Source: Metopolophium dirhodum (Eukaryota > Arthropoda > Insecta > Hemiptera > Aphididae). Taken from it: DNA of 64,000 nucleotides. Positions 23,301 to 35,800 of this stretch are shown one piece after another; position 1 is the stretch's first letter, and the number at the start of each line of letters is the position of its first letter. Below the pieces are notes generated by a model. That model made no database searches. It saw only the letters and a list, made by a program, of their open reading frames with translations, and had not been told where the DNA came from. The DNA is taken from positions 26,102,001 through 26,166,000 of the forward strand of contig NC_083562.1 of assembly GCF_019925205.1 (NCBI RefSeq), in the 5' to 3' direction. Both the position numbers and the translations under genes were made by a program.

Positions 23301-24956
23301 GTTTATGACTCATAAATTTTCTTCGAAGTGGAAAATATCAAGCAGCGTGCTACGTTTGTAATTTTGTCGTTTGCTGTTATCAATTTGTTATATAGGCATA
23401 GGTGACATTTGGGCGGGTCGGGGGGTTCACGAGAGGGCAGTTGCACTCCCAGAAACAATATTGAGAGGGTCAACTAATTGGGTCAGTAAATTGTGATTAA
23501 TTGTTGCCCTACACAACAATTAGAGCCAAGTGCCGGCTATGTATATAGGTTTATACCAATGATCCTATTGCATTTTAACTATTTGTAATAAAATAAAAAC
23601 AATAGTATTTTACTAGCATGCACGTGGTATTCGATTATAAATATTATAGGCTATAGTTATTATAATATAATATTATGTGATATATGTATAAAATAAATAA
23701 TAATATTATTTTATAGATTGTGTAGGTACATGTACAATATGTCATAAACTCATAACTTATTTCATGTATTTAGTTACCTATAGGCTATATAATGTAAATT
23801 GAGCAAATTTCTTTTAATCGTTCGCTTATACTTTATGTCTTTATAGTATAACGAATCGAATTGCATAAAGTGTTTATGCTTATATTATATTTATAATTTA
23901 TATGGAAAATATTTAACTATAGCTTTGGTTATGATTACACAACAAAAACGCTCAGGAATTTGTAGAAAAATATTTTGTTTTGTGTAATATTATGACAAAT
24001 TTTTTCTGTTTTTGTTTTATTACGATTCATGCTATCAAATTTTTAATAACATTTCAACGTACCTACTAAAACGTACCTACAAGTATTATATGTGTTCGAC
24101 TTACAGTCAATACGGTAAGTAATTCAATATAAAATACTAAGTTATAATCGATAAAACGTTACACTCTGTAATTGTTTATTTTACACGAAAAATAAAATCT
24201 TATATAACTCGTGTTATTGGACACCTGTTGTCCTGTTATATACCTACCTACTTACCTATTATTACACACTTAGGTATATGGTTATTAAATTTGTTCCATT
24301 CGACCAGACTCTGCGTACAACAAATATACCATCAAAGTATCGATTCTAACGTCGTTTCTCCACGGTTCAACGTATGTACTATATGCAATATCTACGTGCA
24401 CTAAATTATAAGAACACAAATACATTTTTTTTTTAAATTGACGACCAACACTGAATTTGATAATTATTTGAAAAATGTACAATATCTATAATAATAAAGT
24501 TTTTAACAACTTTGAGCCTATAGTTAATACGTTTACGTACATAAAGAAGGTGGTAGTGGTGGGACGTGTTTTGGGAGTCAAATCTATCTTAAACATAATA
24601 TGACAAAACAATATCACATGATATATAATAATATAATAGTTGGGATAAAATTTGACAAAATCCACAAAAGATAGATGGATTTAAGTCATTCAAGATATAG
24701 GTATCTAAAATACACACTTGAGATATTGACTTTCAAAATAAAACAATTTGATTTTTATTTTGTATTTTAGAACTTACTAATTGATTTATTTATTTCGTGT
24801 GGCGTACTAACAAAACACATACCATATAGGATCTAGTTATAATTATTAATCATTATCACAAGTACAAGTCACAGTAGTCTCAATAATAAGTATCACAATC
24901 AGAGTTAAAACTAAAAATGTTTTACGTTAAATGTTATATAACTTATAGATCTTAAG

Positions 24957-25127
24957 TTATGGGTCTAGTAATTTAATCCATCTATAGTTTCCGGGGTGTT
25001 GTGATGAATATCCACTAGGTCTTGATAAAAAAAAAATTATTTTTTGAGCACCATGACGTGATCCATAAAGATTACTAATAGCCCAAAGATTAAAACCCTC
25101 TCCAGACTTTATATATTGTACAGGCAT
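24957..25127 (-). pseudogene. Coding-like fragment of 56 codons, unknown
   Basis: This minus-strand frame runs from ATG 25127 to TAA 24957. It reads like real protein (EGFNLWAISNLYGSRHGAQ ... HPGNYRWIKLLDP): mixed polar and aromatic residues and three Trp/Tyr-rich patches inside 65% AT DNA. Eight further codons upstream of the ATG are open before a stop. It is too short for a whole gene and no obvious splice partner is seen. It is most likely the 3' end or an internal piece of a gene or transposon ORF. I do not recognise the family. Confidence 0.4.
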
Positions 25128-25729
25128 AGAATAATGACGGTTGCGTTAGGTATCGAAATACTGAATTTAATGCTCAAGGGTCCTGTGGGGTCGCAGAAAA
25201 ATAAAAAATACACGAAATATTTAATAGATATACGCCATTCTGCGTTATATCATTGCGTGTAATTCGAGCAGCATAATAATATTATATGAGTGTCGGAGTG
25301 TGAATACGAAAAAAACAACTAACATGCACTGGATGGAGTGTAAAAACATTTTTTTGATAGGTATAACATAATAATTATTATTATTATTTTTGTCAAATGA
25401 CTGGAGGTGACGTGAAGTACAGACCTGCAAAAAAAAAAACAAAAATAATAATATTATAATACCGCATCGTTCCGGTATACATATTGTTATATTGGTATTT
25501 TGACGACGGTCGTTGCGATAATGTCATTATCGGTCCGTCGGTCGTCTGCACATCGCTAGCCGAATTATTATAAATAATTACGTTTGTCATCGTCGACCGA
25601 ATTTCACGTGTGCGTGTGCGTGTACGTGTGCTTGTGCGTGCGTCCTGATTCCCGTGCGGGCCGCGGGACACGCGCGAGCCGGCGCGTTCGCCACCGGCAG
25701 TGTCCATTTATCGGTCGCCGCCGTCGCGC

Positions 25730-28700
25730 ATGGCGCCTAACCCGTTCACGGCCAGGCTGGCCGCCCGAATCGCTATGTCGTACGGGCCCAGCGTCAGCTA
25801 CATAATGCTCATCCGCGTGGCCATACTGTTCTTCCGGCCCGACATCGAGGACGCCGATCACCGGCTGACGGACCGCCGGATCGCCGAGATCAGGGACAAG
25901 TACGACTTTGTGGTGATCGGCGGCGGTTCCGCTGGTTCCGTTATGGCCAATCGCCTGTCCGAGAACGCCAACTGGACGGTAATGAAATAATATTATAACG
26001 AATTTTCACAATCATAATATCGTAACGATTGAATGCTGTTGTTGTTTGAGCAAAAAAGTTCTTCAATAAAAAACCAAACAATTTTAAATAATTATAATAA
26101 CTGATTGCGTGTAAAAATCCGTCATGTTAGGTAACATTATTTAAGGATCTATACTACGATAATCTTAATTAACTAATGAGAGCACATGTGATGGCCAACA
26201 AACAAAAAAAAATTAAAATTGAATTCTCACTATGACATTTTATTATTATAATTGGTATCAAAATAGTTTTGAAATGGTTGGGGAAATCCTTTTTTTTTGT
26301 TAAATAATTAAATAGATATGAAAATTTACATTTTATAAAATTGAAAACCATAAGTAAATTTGATGCAATTATAAAAAACTTAAATATGTGATGGGAGGTG
26401 GGATGAAAAAACTGTTCAACTTAAAAGGAAGTAGGTAATTAACCAGTAAGGCAGTAGCGACTTAAAATATATTACTGACCAGTGACTACTGTAAAAAATT
26501 ACAATAGGTACGATGAATATCGAAAAAAAGCGATAAATACTAAAATAACTGTATATTATTGTTGTATAAACTATAAGTTATAATTTATAATTTATGATAT
26601 TTTAATATTGTAACCTGCCATGTATAGTTGTAATTATATTATGACGAAACCGGTAAACTGTCAAGTGACACCATCGCAATCAGTATCGTGTAGGGTATAT
26701 AGGTACATATTATTATAATAAATAATACTTATGTTTATATTTACAATACGGTTATCGAACGAATAAAATATTTTTCTAGTGATTTTAATAGTCAAACGAA
26801 ACACCACAATCACAAATTGGAACCCGAGTCATATTATACCTGATATAGGTAGTGTATATTATATACCTAGTGTCAAATGTCAACGCGTACCTATCTTTTT
26901 AAACATTGTGTGGTGTGATTGTTGAATGTGATTTTGAAGTAGGATTTAGAGTTTCTTTGAGATATTAAGTATATTATATAATAAAAAGGTATATTTTATA
27001 CTAACCTATCGTTAACATGTACGACTATGACGTATATGATTTTTTTTTATATTGCAATATGCCAATATCAAATTCAATGTATTACTTTTTGTCTAAATTT
27101 ATATTTTGTATTGCTTATCAGACGGTATAATTCTTAAAAGTTGTTTTTTGTAAAAATATAATAAGGATAGGTAGACACCAAGACCAAGCAAAATCTTGTA
27201 GCTTGAATGTAAATACAATTTCAGGTGTTCAATATTATTATTTGATTTTGTTAAGATGCCCATACAATTGAACTCTATATAATCTACATTTAAATAACAT
27301 TAGGTAAAGGTAGAACATATTTTTATTGAATTTATTATTTTCATTAGTGGTTAGGTATATTATGTAATTTTTAAAATTTGCTTTATTGTTAATTATTTAT
27401 AGTGAATTTATTCGGTTCATAGACATTACTTTTTCATACTGAGCAATGATAACAATTAGTGATATAAATGTATGACATAATAATTCTTGGTTTTATTATT
27501 ATTAGTCATGATAATTTAATATGCACAAATAAAAATTATGTGAAATGATAAGACAATAAAATATTGTATTTTTATTTCTTGTAAAAATAATTTAAGGTTG
27601 AGTAAATTTTTTTAAATTAATTATATTTATTAAAAGCCTGATAGTTATAATATCAAATAATAAACATAGGAACTTATTATAATAAATTATTGAAGTTAAA
27701 TATTATATTGTATTTTAATTAACTCTTTAAATATTATTTTATTTAACAATAAAATATTATAAATTTCTATAAATTGTTATATATCTTGTTTTTTTTTATA
27801 TATATTTTTAATATATTGTGATTAATAATTGTATAAAATATAGTAAATAAACTCATTACAATACAATTTAAAATTATAATTTAACAATAATCACCATATT
27901 ATACCCATCTATATTACATTTTATATTTACATATAGGTACCTACAATTATCATACAATTAAAGTATAACTGTAAAATCGAAATTTATAATATTTGAATCA
28001 TCTTATTATAAAATGTAGTACCTACTATTATAACATCAATATAATAATAGTTCATATACATAATAATAGTTCAAATTATAAATGATACAGATATTTCAGA
28101 ATAGAAAAATTCTAAAACCATCGTACTTATTATATTGTTTTAATACCAATGCTTTAAATTATTATTGAAACAATAATCGTATACAATTTGTAATTGGTAA
28201 AAATACAATTTAAAATACTACAATTAAACACTGTATATAGTTGCATATATATGCGATATATGAATCGATCATGGGTAATGAAAAAAAGGTATCTAGAAAG
28301 TAAACGAATACTATAACAATTAACAATTAACAAGTAACAACAATCGTTCTTGTTTGTTAGGTTCTATTAATAGAGGCCGGAATTGACGAACCGGCATTGT
28401 CAGACATACCGTTGCTGTACCCTTCCCTCCAGCGCACGTCTGTTGATTGGCAGTACAAAACAGAACCCAGTGATTCTTCTTGTTTGGGCTTCAACGGGAA
28501 CCAATCTAGCTGGCCCCGAGGCAAAGTCATCGGGGGCAGCAGTGTCCTGAATGCCATGTTCTATGTCAGGGGCAACCGGAAGGACTACGACGCATGGCAA
28601 GACGCCGGCAATGAGGGCTGGGGTTACGAGGACGTGTTGCCGTACTTCATCAAGTCCCAGGACATGAGAATACCGGAGCTTGTGGATTCCGAGTACCATG

Positions 28701-30300
28701 GTACAGGAGGATACCTGAGCGTGGAGCATTTCCGGTCGCACTCACCGATCGTGCACAATTTTTTGGAGGCCGCCAAGGAATTCGGTTATGATGAAGTTGA
28801 TATAAACGGTCACAGTCAGACAGGATTTACGCGATCTCAAGGTACTATTATAATATAACTATATGCGGTAGGTACCAAACGAAAAATGTATTGTATATTT
28901 TCGATATTTATTATTACTCATGTCGATTTTAACTTTCACATTAAAATGCTTTGATCAGAATATACGAGTATACGACAACTGACAAGATGATTTGTAAAAT
29001 AGGCGACACTTATGATTTTAGGAACTCTAAGAGACGGGTTGAGGTGCAGTACAGCCAAAGCGTTTTTAAGGCCAATCAAAGATCGTCCAAACCTTCACAT
29101 CAGTTTACACACGCATGTTTTAAAAATCGTGATCGAAAACGACCGAGCCACGGGCGTGCTGATATCCAAACTGGGGACAATACCGACGCTAGTGAGAGCC
29201 GAGAAAGAAGTGGTACTGTCGGCGGGTGCAATTAATTCGCCCCACCTGTTGATGTTATCCGGTATAGGGCCTGCTGATAAGATACGTAAGGCCGGTGTCG
29301 AAATCACCAAACATGTACCCGGTGTGGGGCAGAACTTGCAAGACCACATTGCGATGGGTGGGGTCACATATTTGTTCGATTCACCCGATGAATCCAACCC
29401 CCTCGGTCTGGGCATAGTCTTGCCGAGAGTGTTGACGCTCAACTCATTCATACAATTCTTCCGGGACAAAATGGGGCCACTCTACAGGATACCACTTGGC
29501 GAAGCCATGGGTTTTGTAAACACGCGGTAAGCGAGCTTTCGGTTTGAGAACTAAAGATAAAAAGCTATTATTATTTTATATTATATTTTTCCCGTTACAG
29601 CTACAACGATGATTTTGACTGGCCAGACGTTCAGCTGTTTATGGCAACGGCCGGAGACAACGACGATGGTGGTCTATTGAACAAACGGGATGTTGGCATC
29701 ACCGACGAGTACTACGATCAAGTTTTTGAGCCCATACTATACCGAGACGCATTCACAATAGCACCGTTGGTGCTGAGACCTCACAGCCGAGGCTACATAG
29801 AGATCACAAGTTCCAACCCGTACGCGGCGCCAAAAATCGTGCCAAACTACTTCAGTGATCCACGGGACGTCAGAACCATGGTAGAGGGTGCCAAAATTGG
29901 ATATGCCATCAGCCGTACATTGGCCATGAGCAAGATCAACACCACTTTACATAACATCCCTGCGCCAGGGTGTGAGTGTTACGAGTTTTTGTCCGACGAT
30001 TACTGGGAATGCCAGGCCCGTCATTACACGATGACAATTTACCACCCAGTTGGCACGTGTAAGATGGGTCCGGTGGACGACGAGTATGCCGTGGTGGATG
30101 AGCGGTTGAGGGTGAGGGGCATTAGAGGCTTAAGGGTTGTTGACGCGTCTATAATGCCTACGATAGTTAACGGAAACACCAACGCGCCAACGATTATGAT
30201 CGCGGAAAAGGCGTCTGACATGATCAAGCAAGATTGGGCCGGACACACGCAAACACTTAAGACACGGTATATCAAGAAAACAGTCAGAAAATGGTGGTAA
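25730..30300 (+). CDS. GMC oxidoreductase 2 (FAD-dependent, glucose dehydrogenase-like), 644 aa
   Basis: Exons are 25730-25978, 28361-28841, 29022-29526 and 29601-30300; phases 0, 1 and 2 join without frame breaks. The start is the first ATG in the frame; upstream the frame stays open only to non-ATG codons in the GC-rich leader. A hydrophobic stretch at residues about 22-36 suggests a signal anchor. FAD motif GGGSAG is at 64-69 and the first beta-alpha-beta Glu is in LLIEAG (84-89). Signature 1 (WPRGKVIGGSSVLN) is at about 134-147; signature 2 is LSAGAINSPHLLMLSGIGP. The catalytic His is in YHPVGTCKMG (about 560), followed by GNTNAPTIMIAEKASD. This is the most consensus-like member here and is probably catalytically active. 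It shares two intron positions with GMC-4, one after the first FAD-binding helix (phase 0) and one before the YNDDFDWPD segment (phase 2). Intron 1 is 2.4 kb. The substrate is unknown. Confidence 0.95.
25979..28360 (+). other. GMC-2 intron 1, 2.4 kb
   Basis: The donor is ACG|GTAATG and the acceptor is TTGTTAG|GTT. It is very AT-rich with many (A/T)n stretches. I see no gene, no element with clear ends, and no coding-like frame. Confidence 0.6.
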
Positions 30301-30445
30301 GCCGTTGTTCAAAAATTTCTGAATATCGGGTCATCCTGTTTGATAAATACATTATAAACATTGAATTTAAATCGATATTTATATTTTTTGTACCTATTAA
30401 CCAGTAACCGCGATTATTATCTCAATAATATTGGTTGTGTACCTA

Positions 30446-30674
30446 CCAAGGGCGCCCATCAATCAGAACCTAGGGGGGTGAAAATATCATAAAAAAAACT
30501 AAGAACCAACAAAATTGCTTTTTTAAATAACAGAAAATAGATATACGACGTAAATAAACGATGTACACATGTATAAGTTTATTATTTACAATTAAAAAAA
30601 TTACTATCATTTAACGTTTGTCTGGGAGCGGTGACTTGTCACCCCCCATGCACCCCCCTAACGGGCCCCTTTGG
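30446..30674. repeat. Possible short inverted-terminal-repeat element
   Basis: CCAAGGGCGCCCATC at 30446 and ACGGGCCCCTTTGG ending at 30674 are imperfect inverted repeats around about 230 bases that are locally GC-richer. Runs of G (30473) and C (30642, 30653) mirror each other. GTACCT occurs beside both ends and may be a target duplication. The element lies about 150 bases after the GMC-2 stop. Confidence 0.35.
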
Positions 30675-31577
30675 TACCTTTCTATTAATACGGATGAAAT
30701 TTGTATTGCTCAGTTACATTAATAAATAAATACATTTTTACGAATTAAAACATGATAATTATTAAGATGTATATATTATGATAACATAAAATGTACAACA
30801 TCTGTAACAATTTTCAATTGCTCACACTTTTTATTAATGTAATTATTTAACTCGGACACTGACATCGTCAGGGATGATTTAAAAATTAATTTTAGTAAAT
30901 TATTATTTTATATTATAAATACCATAACATCTTATAACGTATAAGTATTATTATAAACTGTTAATAGTTTGGTTTTAAGCGTGTAAACTATTTGTTATTT
31001 ATTTGTAATAATAATTAAAAATATTATATTTATTGAAAAAAGTCAAGTATTATGAATGTCTTGTAACTTTGTAAGTAAATAGGTATACTGAAATGAGTAC
31101 TGCATTATGTGGGAATTATATGAGTATAATATGTATGCTATGATATTATAATAATAAATACATTCTACACATATGTTAATTTTAAAGCGGTATTTGAGAA
31201 TGTAATAATGCATATTATATTTTACTAATGGAACCACGAAGATTCACACTGATCGAATTGAATTTTTTGGGGGTTCCGTGATCACGCCTCATACTTTTTT
31301 TAAAAGCCTATTTTTCATACATGTGCTCAAAACTGGTTTCTAGAGAACTAGTTAGTCGTTCGACTGGGATATCCGAAAGTAAAAAAAAAAAACTGTTTTT
31401 CTCCTTATGCGTTTTTACTTTCTTATATACCCACTCTGCAGATTATTATGATTATAACACTACACTACTGGGCTTGAAACAATAGAGAAAGTTGATTGGC
31501 CACGGGACATCTAAGCGCCAAGTCGATATATTATATTTTCAATCGATTAATATATTTTTCAAGACCAGATATCGAGT

Positions 31578-31612
31578 TCAGTGTAGAATAAATGTTCGGA
31601 GCCTTCGGTTAC
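31578..31612 (+). promoter_or_regulatory. Initiator plus DPE core promoter of GMC-3
   Basis: TTCAGTG places the initiator A (+1) at 31580. GGTTAC begins at 31607, which is +28, and fits the downstream promoter element consensus RGWYV at its required distance. No TATA box is seen about 30 bases upstream. The leader to the ATG at 31857 would be about 277 bases if unspliced. Confidence 0.55.
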
Positions 31613-31856
31613 GGCTGAAATGACTGCGTCGGATAATTATATTCGGATCGTCGTCGCAACTCGACTCGTTTCGCTGCTATACTACAGCACTGGCACCTAA
31701 ATCACGACATACGCGTCCCGCGTCCGAGCGTGTGCTACAATCTGCATCCGCGTTTGTGCATAAATATCGGTTTTTTAAATTCAAATTGGTGCCACACGCA
31801 CAAGTCATAATACAGTTATTATAATAAATTACACATCACTCGCAGGACTGCCGATC

Positions 31857-32805
31857 ATGACGTCTTCCGGTGGAAGTTGCGAGTGCTCGTGGTCCGACTC
31901 GTCGTTCCTGTCCGGTTCGTGTGGCAACACCGGCGGCCTGGCGTTCTTCATGTCTTTGGTGGACCTAGTGATCCGGTCACAGTGCTCGGTGACGGACCCG
32001 TGCCGTCGGGCCACCGGGCGCCGGCAGTTCCCGGCCGGTCCAGTGTACCCGGAGGAACTGGACTTCGTGGTGGTCGGCGGCGGCGTGGCCGGTTCCGTGG
32101 TAGCGTCCCGGCTGAGCGAGGTGGCCGGCTGGACGGTGGGACTGCTGGAGGCCGGGCCCGAGGAGCCGTCGGCCACGTCGGTGCCGGCGTTTGCGTCGGC
32201 CGCAATGGGCACCGATCTGGACTGGCGGTACCTGACCGAGCCACAGGGTAACGCGTGCCTGGGCGCGGGCGGAATATGCGCGTGGCCGAGGGGCAAGATG
32301 TTGGGCGGCACGGGGGCCATGACGGGCATGATGTACTCGAGGGGCCACCGGCGTGTGTACGACGGGTGGCGCGAATCGGGGGCAGTGGGCTGGGGCTACG
32401 ACGACGTGCTGCCGTACTTCAAGAAGTCCGAGCGCAACATGGACACCGACATGGTGGAGCCCGAGTACCACGGGTTCGACGGCCCCGTGTCCGTTCAGCG
32501 ATTCGCTCACCATCCCGAGATGGCCGAGTCCATCGTGCAGGCCGGCGTCGAGCTAGGCTACAGGACAGGTGACCTCAACGGACACAATCAAACAGGTACG
32601 TACAACATTGTAATAGTGACTACCTACCACGTTTTCTGTATTTATATTAGTGAGACGTCCGTCAAGGTTTCAATATTATATAAAGTAAAAACGATATCAT
32701 TACCTACCTACAGAGTTGTGGGTATTTGAATATATTATTTCGGAAGAATTTAAAGTTTTGTAATGACTACGTTTCTATGTAATAATATAGTCTGCATGTG
32801 TGTGC

Positions 32806-32844
<39 letters not shown>

Positions 32845-35800
32845 TTGGGGGGGAGGTGGGTAGTCCTTATTGGTATTATTATAATTTTGAAATAAGCCCA
32901 AATAGTGTTTATGGTCATCGATTATTTTGTACGTGCTCGTGATGCCTTGCTGTAGTCTAAATGGTGTAAAACCTGATTTCCCCAAATCCGATGCCATGAT
33001 TTGTTATATGGTTAATAATAAAGTATACTGTCGGAATTTGTACACCGCATCCCAACTACCAAAACACCAATCATTGTGTTTCTGTTAAAGGATCATCTTC
33101 GTGCTATGATTATATTATACATACTATGTATTATATAACTACACATATTTTAGGAGAAATACTTTGTTGGTCTTTATAAATATTTAAAAAATAATGTTCA
33201 AATAAAATAAACATTATATTCTAATCTGTAAATTACAATTTATTATAATATTAATAAAAAAAACGATTAATGAAAGTATTATAAAAAGTAGTTTGTCGAG
33301 ATACACAGTGCCTTATTTTTTTTATAGATACAAGTTTATATACTATGTGAATCGCCAATTAATAACGGTACGTCTCCCCAGGACGGAGAAATACGTGTAG
33401 TTAGAATCTTTGGAATTGTGTCCATTGACGATAGTATTATACCTGTCCTATATAGTGATATATTCAAAACGGGTTTATGATTTTTGTTGCATTGCCATTT
33501 TATTTAAACATTTTAAATTTTAATAATTGAGGTTATCAGTTGAAAATTGGGTTATATCGAAGTCTGAACCATTAAAAAATGCATGTTCATATAATGCAAA
33601 ACTATTCAAATTCGTATACAATACTAACACAGTCACACAGATACACAATGCAACCTTGAATGGAATAACTTTACATTTTAAAATTATATTGATGAGTTTA
33701 AAATATAATTTCGTATTAAATTATAATGTTACAAGATACAACATACTATGGTAAATATCATCAAAGAAATAAAAAAATTGTATATTTCAAAATAAATTTG
33801 TAGCCAATTGACATGGAGTTAACCCCCCCCCCCCCCCCACATTCATAAAAATTATCCAAACTAACGCAAATATTTAGCAAATTAATTGTAAATAATTGCA
33901 AATTGATTTTTAGAATTTGCAAATCAAGTGCAGAGTCGCAAATCAATAAATAGGGGGGGAGGGGGGCTAACTCCGATTCGTTCTAAACCAACGTCAATAT
34001 TTAGCAAATCAATTGCAAATAATTGACGTTAATACATACAAGACAAAATAACAGAATTAGGTATATTCATTTTCGAGCATTATAATGAATCGAAATATAT
34101 ATGTCAAATGTCCTAAAGCGCCAATTTCTCTCGTACCAAAAATCATTATAATACCTATAATTTGAATCTATTTCTTTTATTTCAGCACATGGATATGCGA
34201 ACGTTCAAGATGCCTTAACTATAGCTGGCGTGTTCAATTTAGATATTTAAGTTGCAATTTGCAAATGGCGACACGAATTTTTATAATAATTCACGATAGA
34301 AACACGTAGGTGATGCAAGGGAGTAGGGTTGTTACTTATTTAGCACAACCTAATTTGAAATATATCATGTTTACTAGCTTTAACGATATAAATATTTATA
34401 TAAATTGGTGTTATTAAATATATACAACTTAATCTAATACCTATGAGTCATACACTATATTATAGTAATTAGTATAATGGTTAACATTACATTTTATTGA
34501 TTTATATAAAAATGTATTATTTATTTTATTAATTCAATTAAATCAGTATGTTTTATTGGGAGTGAGACTTTATCGTACTTAGATATTGTGGGAGAGGAAC
34601 AACCGACCGGCCTGAAAATAAAAAACTCAATATATTGGATCAATATTTTATTACAATATGGTATAGCGAGAATATTTTGATTGTGTTTTTGGTACTTATT
34701 ATAGTGGTTATGAAATATAATATACGTAGCGATGAATTCGCATTAGAAATTCTCAAACGTACGTGCAGTCATAGTTTGGTGGAAAATAAGTTAAATACCT
34801 ATAGGTATGTCATAATATGAGACGTCTTAGTATTTATCCCGTTTGTTATTATCGCGCCAGAGGAAATGAACACATTTAATACACGTACCTATGTAACTGA
34901 GTTGTCTGTAATTTTACAGTTCTACCTCTACTTACACAGCGTGCGGCTAACGGGGTACTAATAGTTTTCGACAAGACATTTAAGTAACACCTGCGATATA
35001 CATTCGTATAATATTATGATGTATTATTATAAACAGTTTATTGGTTGATTTCATCACAGAATTTCACACTATAGGCACAGCTATTATCGATGAAAATATA
35101 TATATTTAGCCAGCGGTGGTGCACTGAATAGCAACGCGTTGTGTATAGTTGAACATTGGGTTTATTTTTTTATACGTTTTCGAACAAATCCGACACGGTA
35201 ATATACACTGGTAGTTCATATAGTCGTACCTATATAATACGCTATTGTGCGTAATGCGTATTGTGCTGAGAGAATGTAAAAATGTGATGCCAAATATAAT
35301 ATAAATATATAATATTATATAAGATACAATCCTATTTTGAAAAATCGCTATAGCCAGATCACCCATTCCAAATACTAAGGATATTTTAATAAGAAAATGT
35401 TAATACGTATAGGTTGTTACTTTTTATTAATGTTAGGTTACCATGATGTTACTATAGATAATATTAAAACATGCTTTTTTTTACACGGTTGTGAGATTAA
35501 TTTATCGTTTTGGGTTGTCCGCAGGATTCTCCATAGCTCAGGTGATGGTGCACGGCGGTCTGCGGATGAGCACTTCGCGAGCGTACCTGCGGCCTGCCCA
35601 CGACAGGCCCAACTTGTTCGTGAAGATCAACAGCCGAGTTACCGGGTTGGTGTTGAACAAGCTAAACAGCCGCGTGCAGGGTGTCAAGTACGTGGACCAG
35701 TACGGTGAGCACATGGTGCGCGCCCGGAAGGAAGTGATCCTGTCGGCGGGTGTGGTCGGTTCCGCGCACTTGCTCCTGGTGTCCGGCATTGGACCGGCTG

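Larger units (their letters stand above)
18401..24950. other. Long AT-rich intergenic region with repeats only
   Basis: No convincing gene in about 6.5 kb. It contains a partial ATTCTGAG-family copy (19276-19460) and an inverted-repeat element (20217-20354). A fragment near 23130-23320 shares AACGCTTTGTTTAT...CACCATA with the ATTCTGAG family, and a GC-richer patch at 23400-23530 has unknown origin. The 68-codon minus frame at 21408-21614 shows no protein-like features. Confidence 0.5.

Noticed and set aside
31829..32572. Several long frames on both strands
   Set aside because: Shadows of GMC-3 exon 1; only the frame with the FAD and signature motifs is real.
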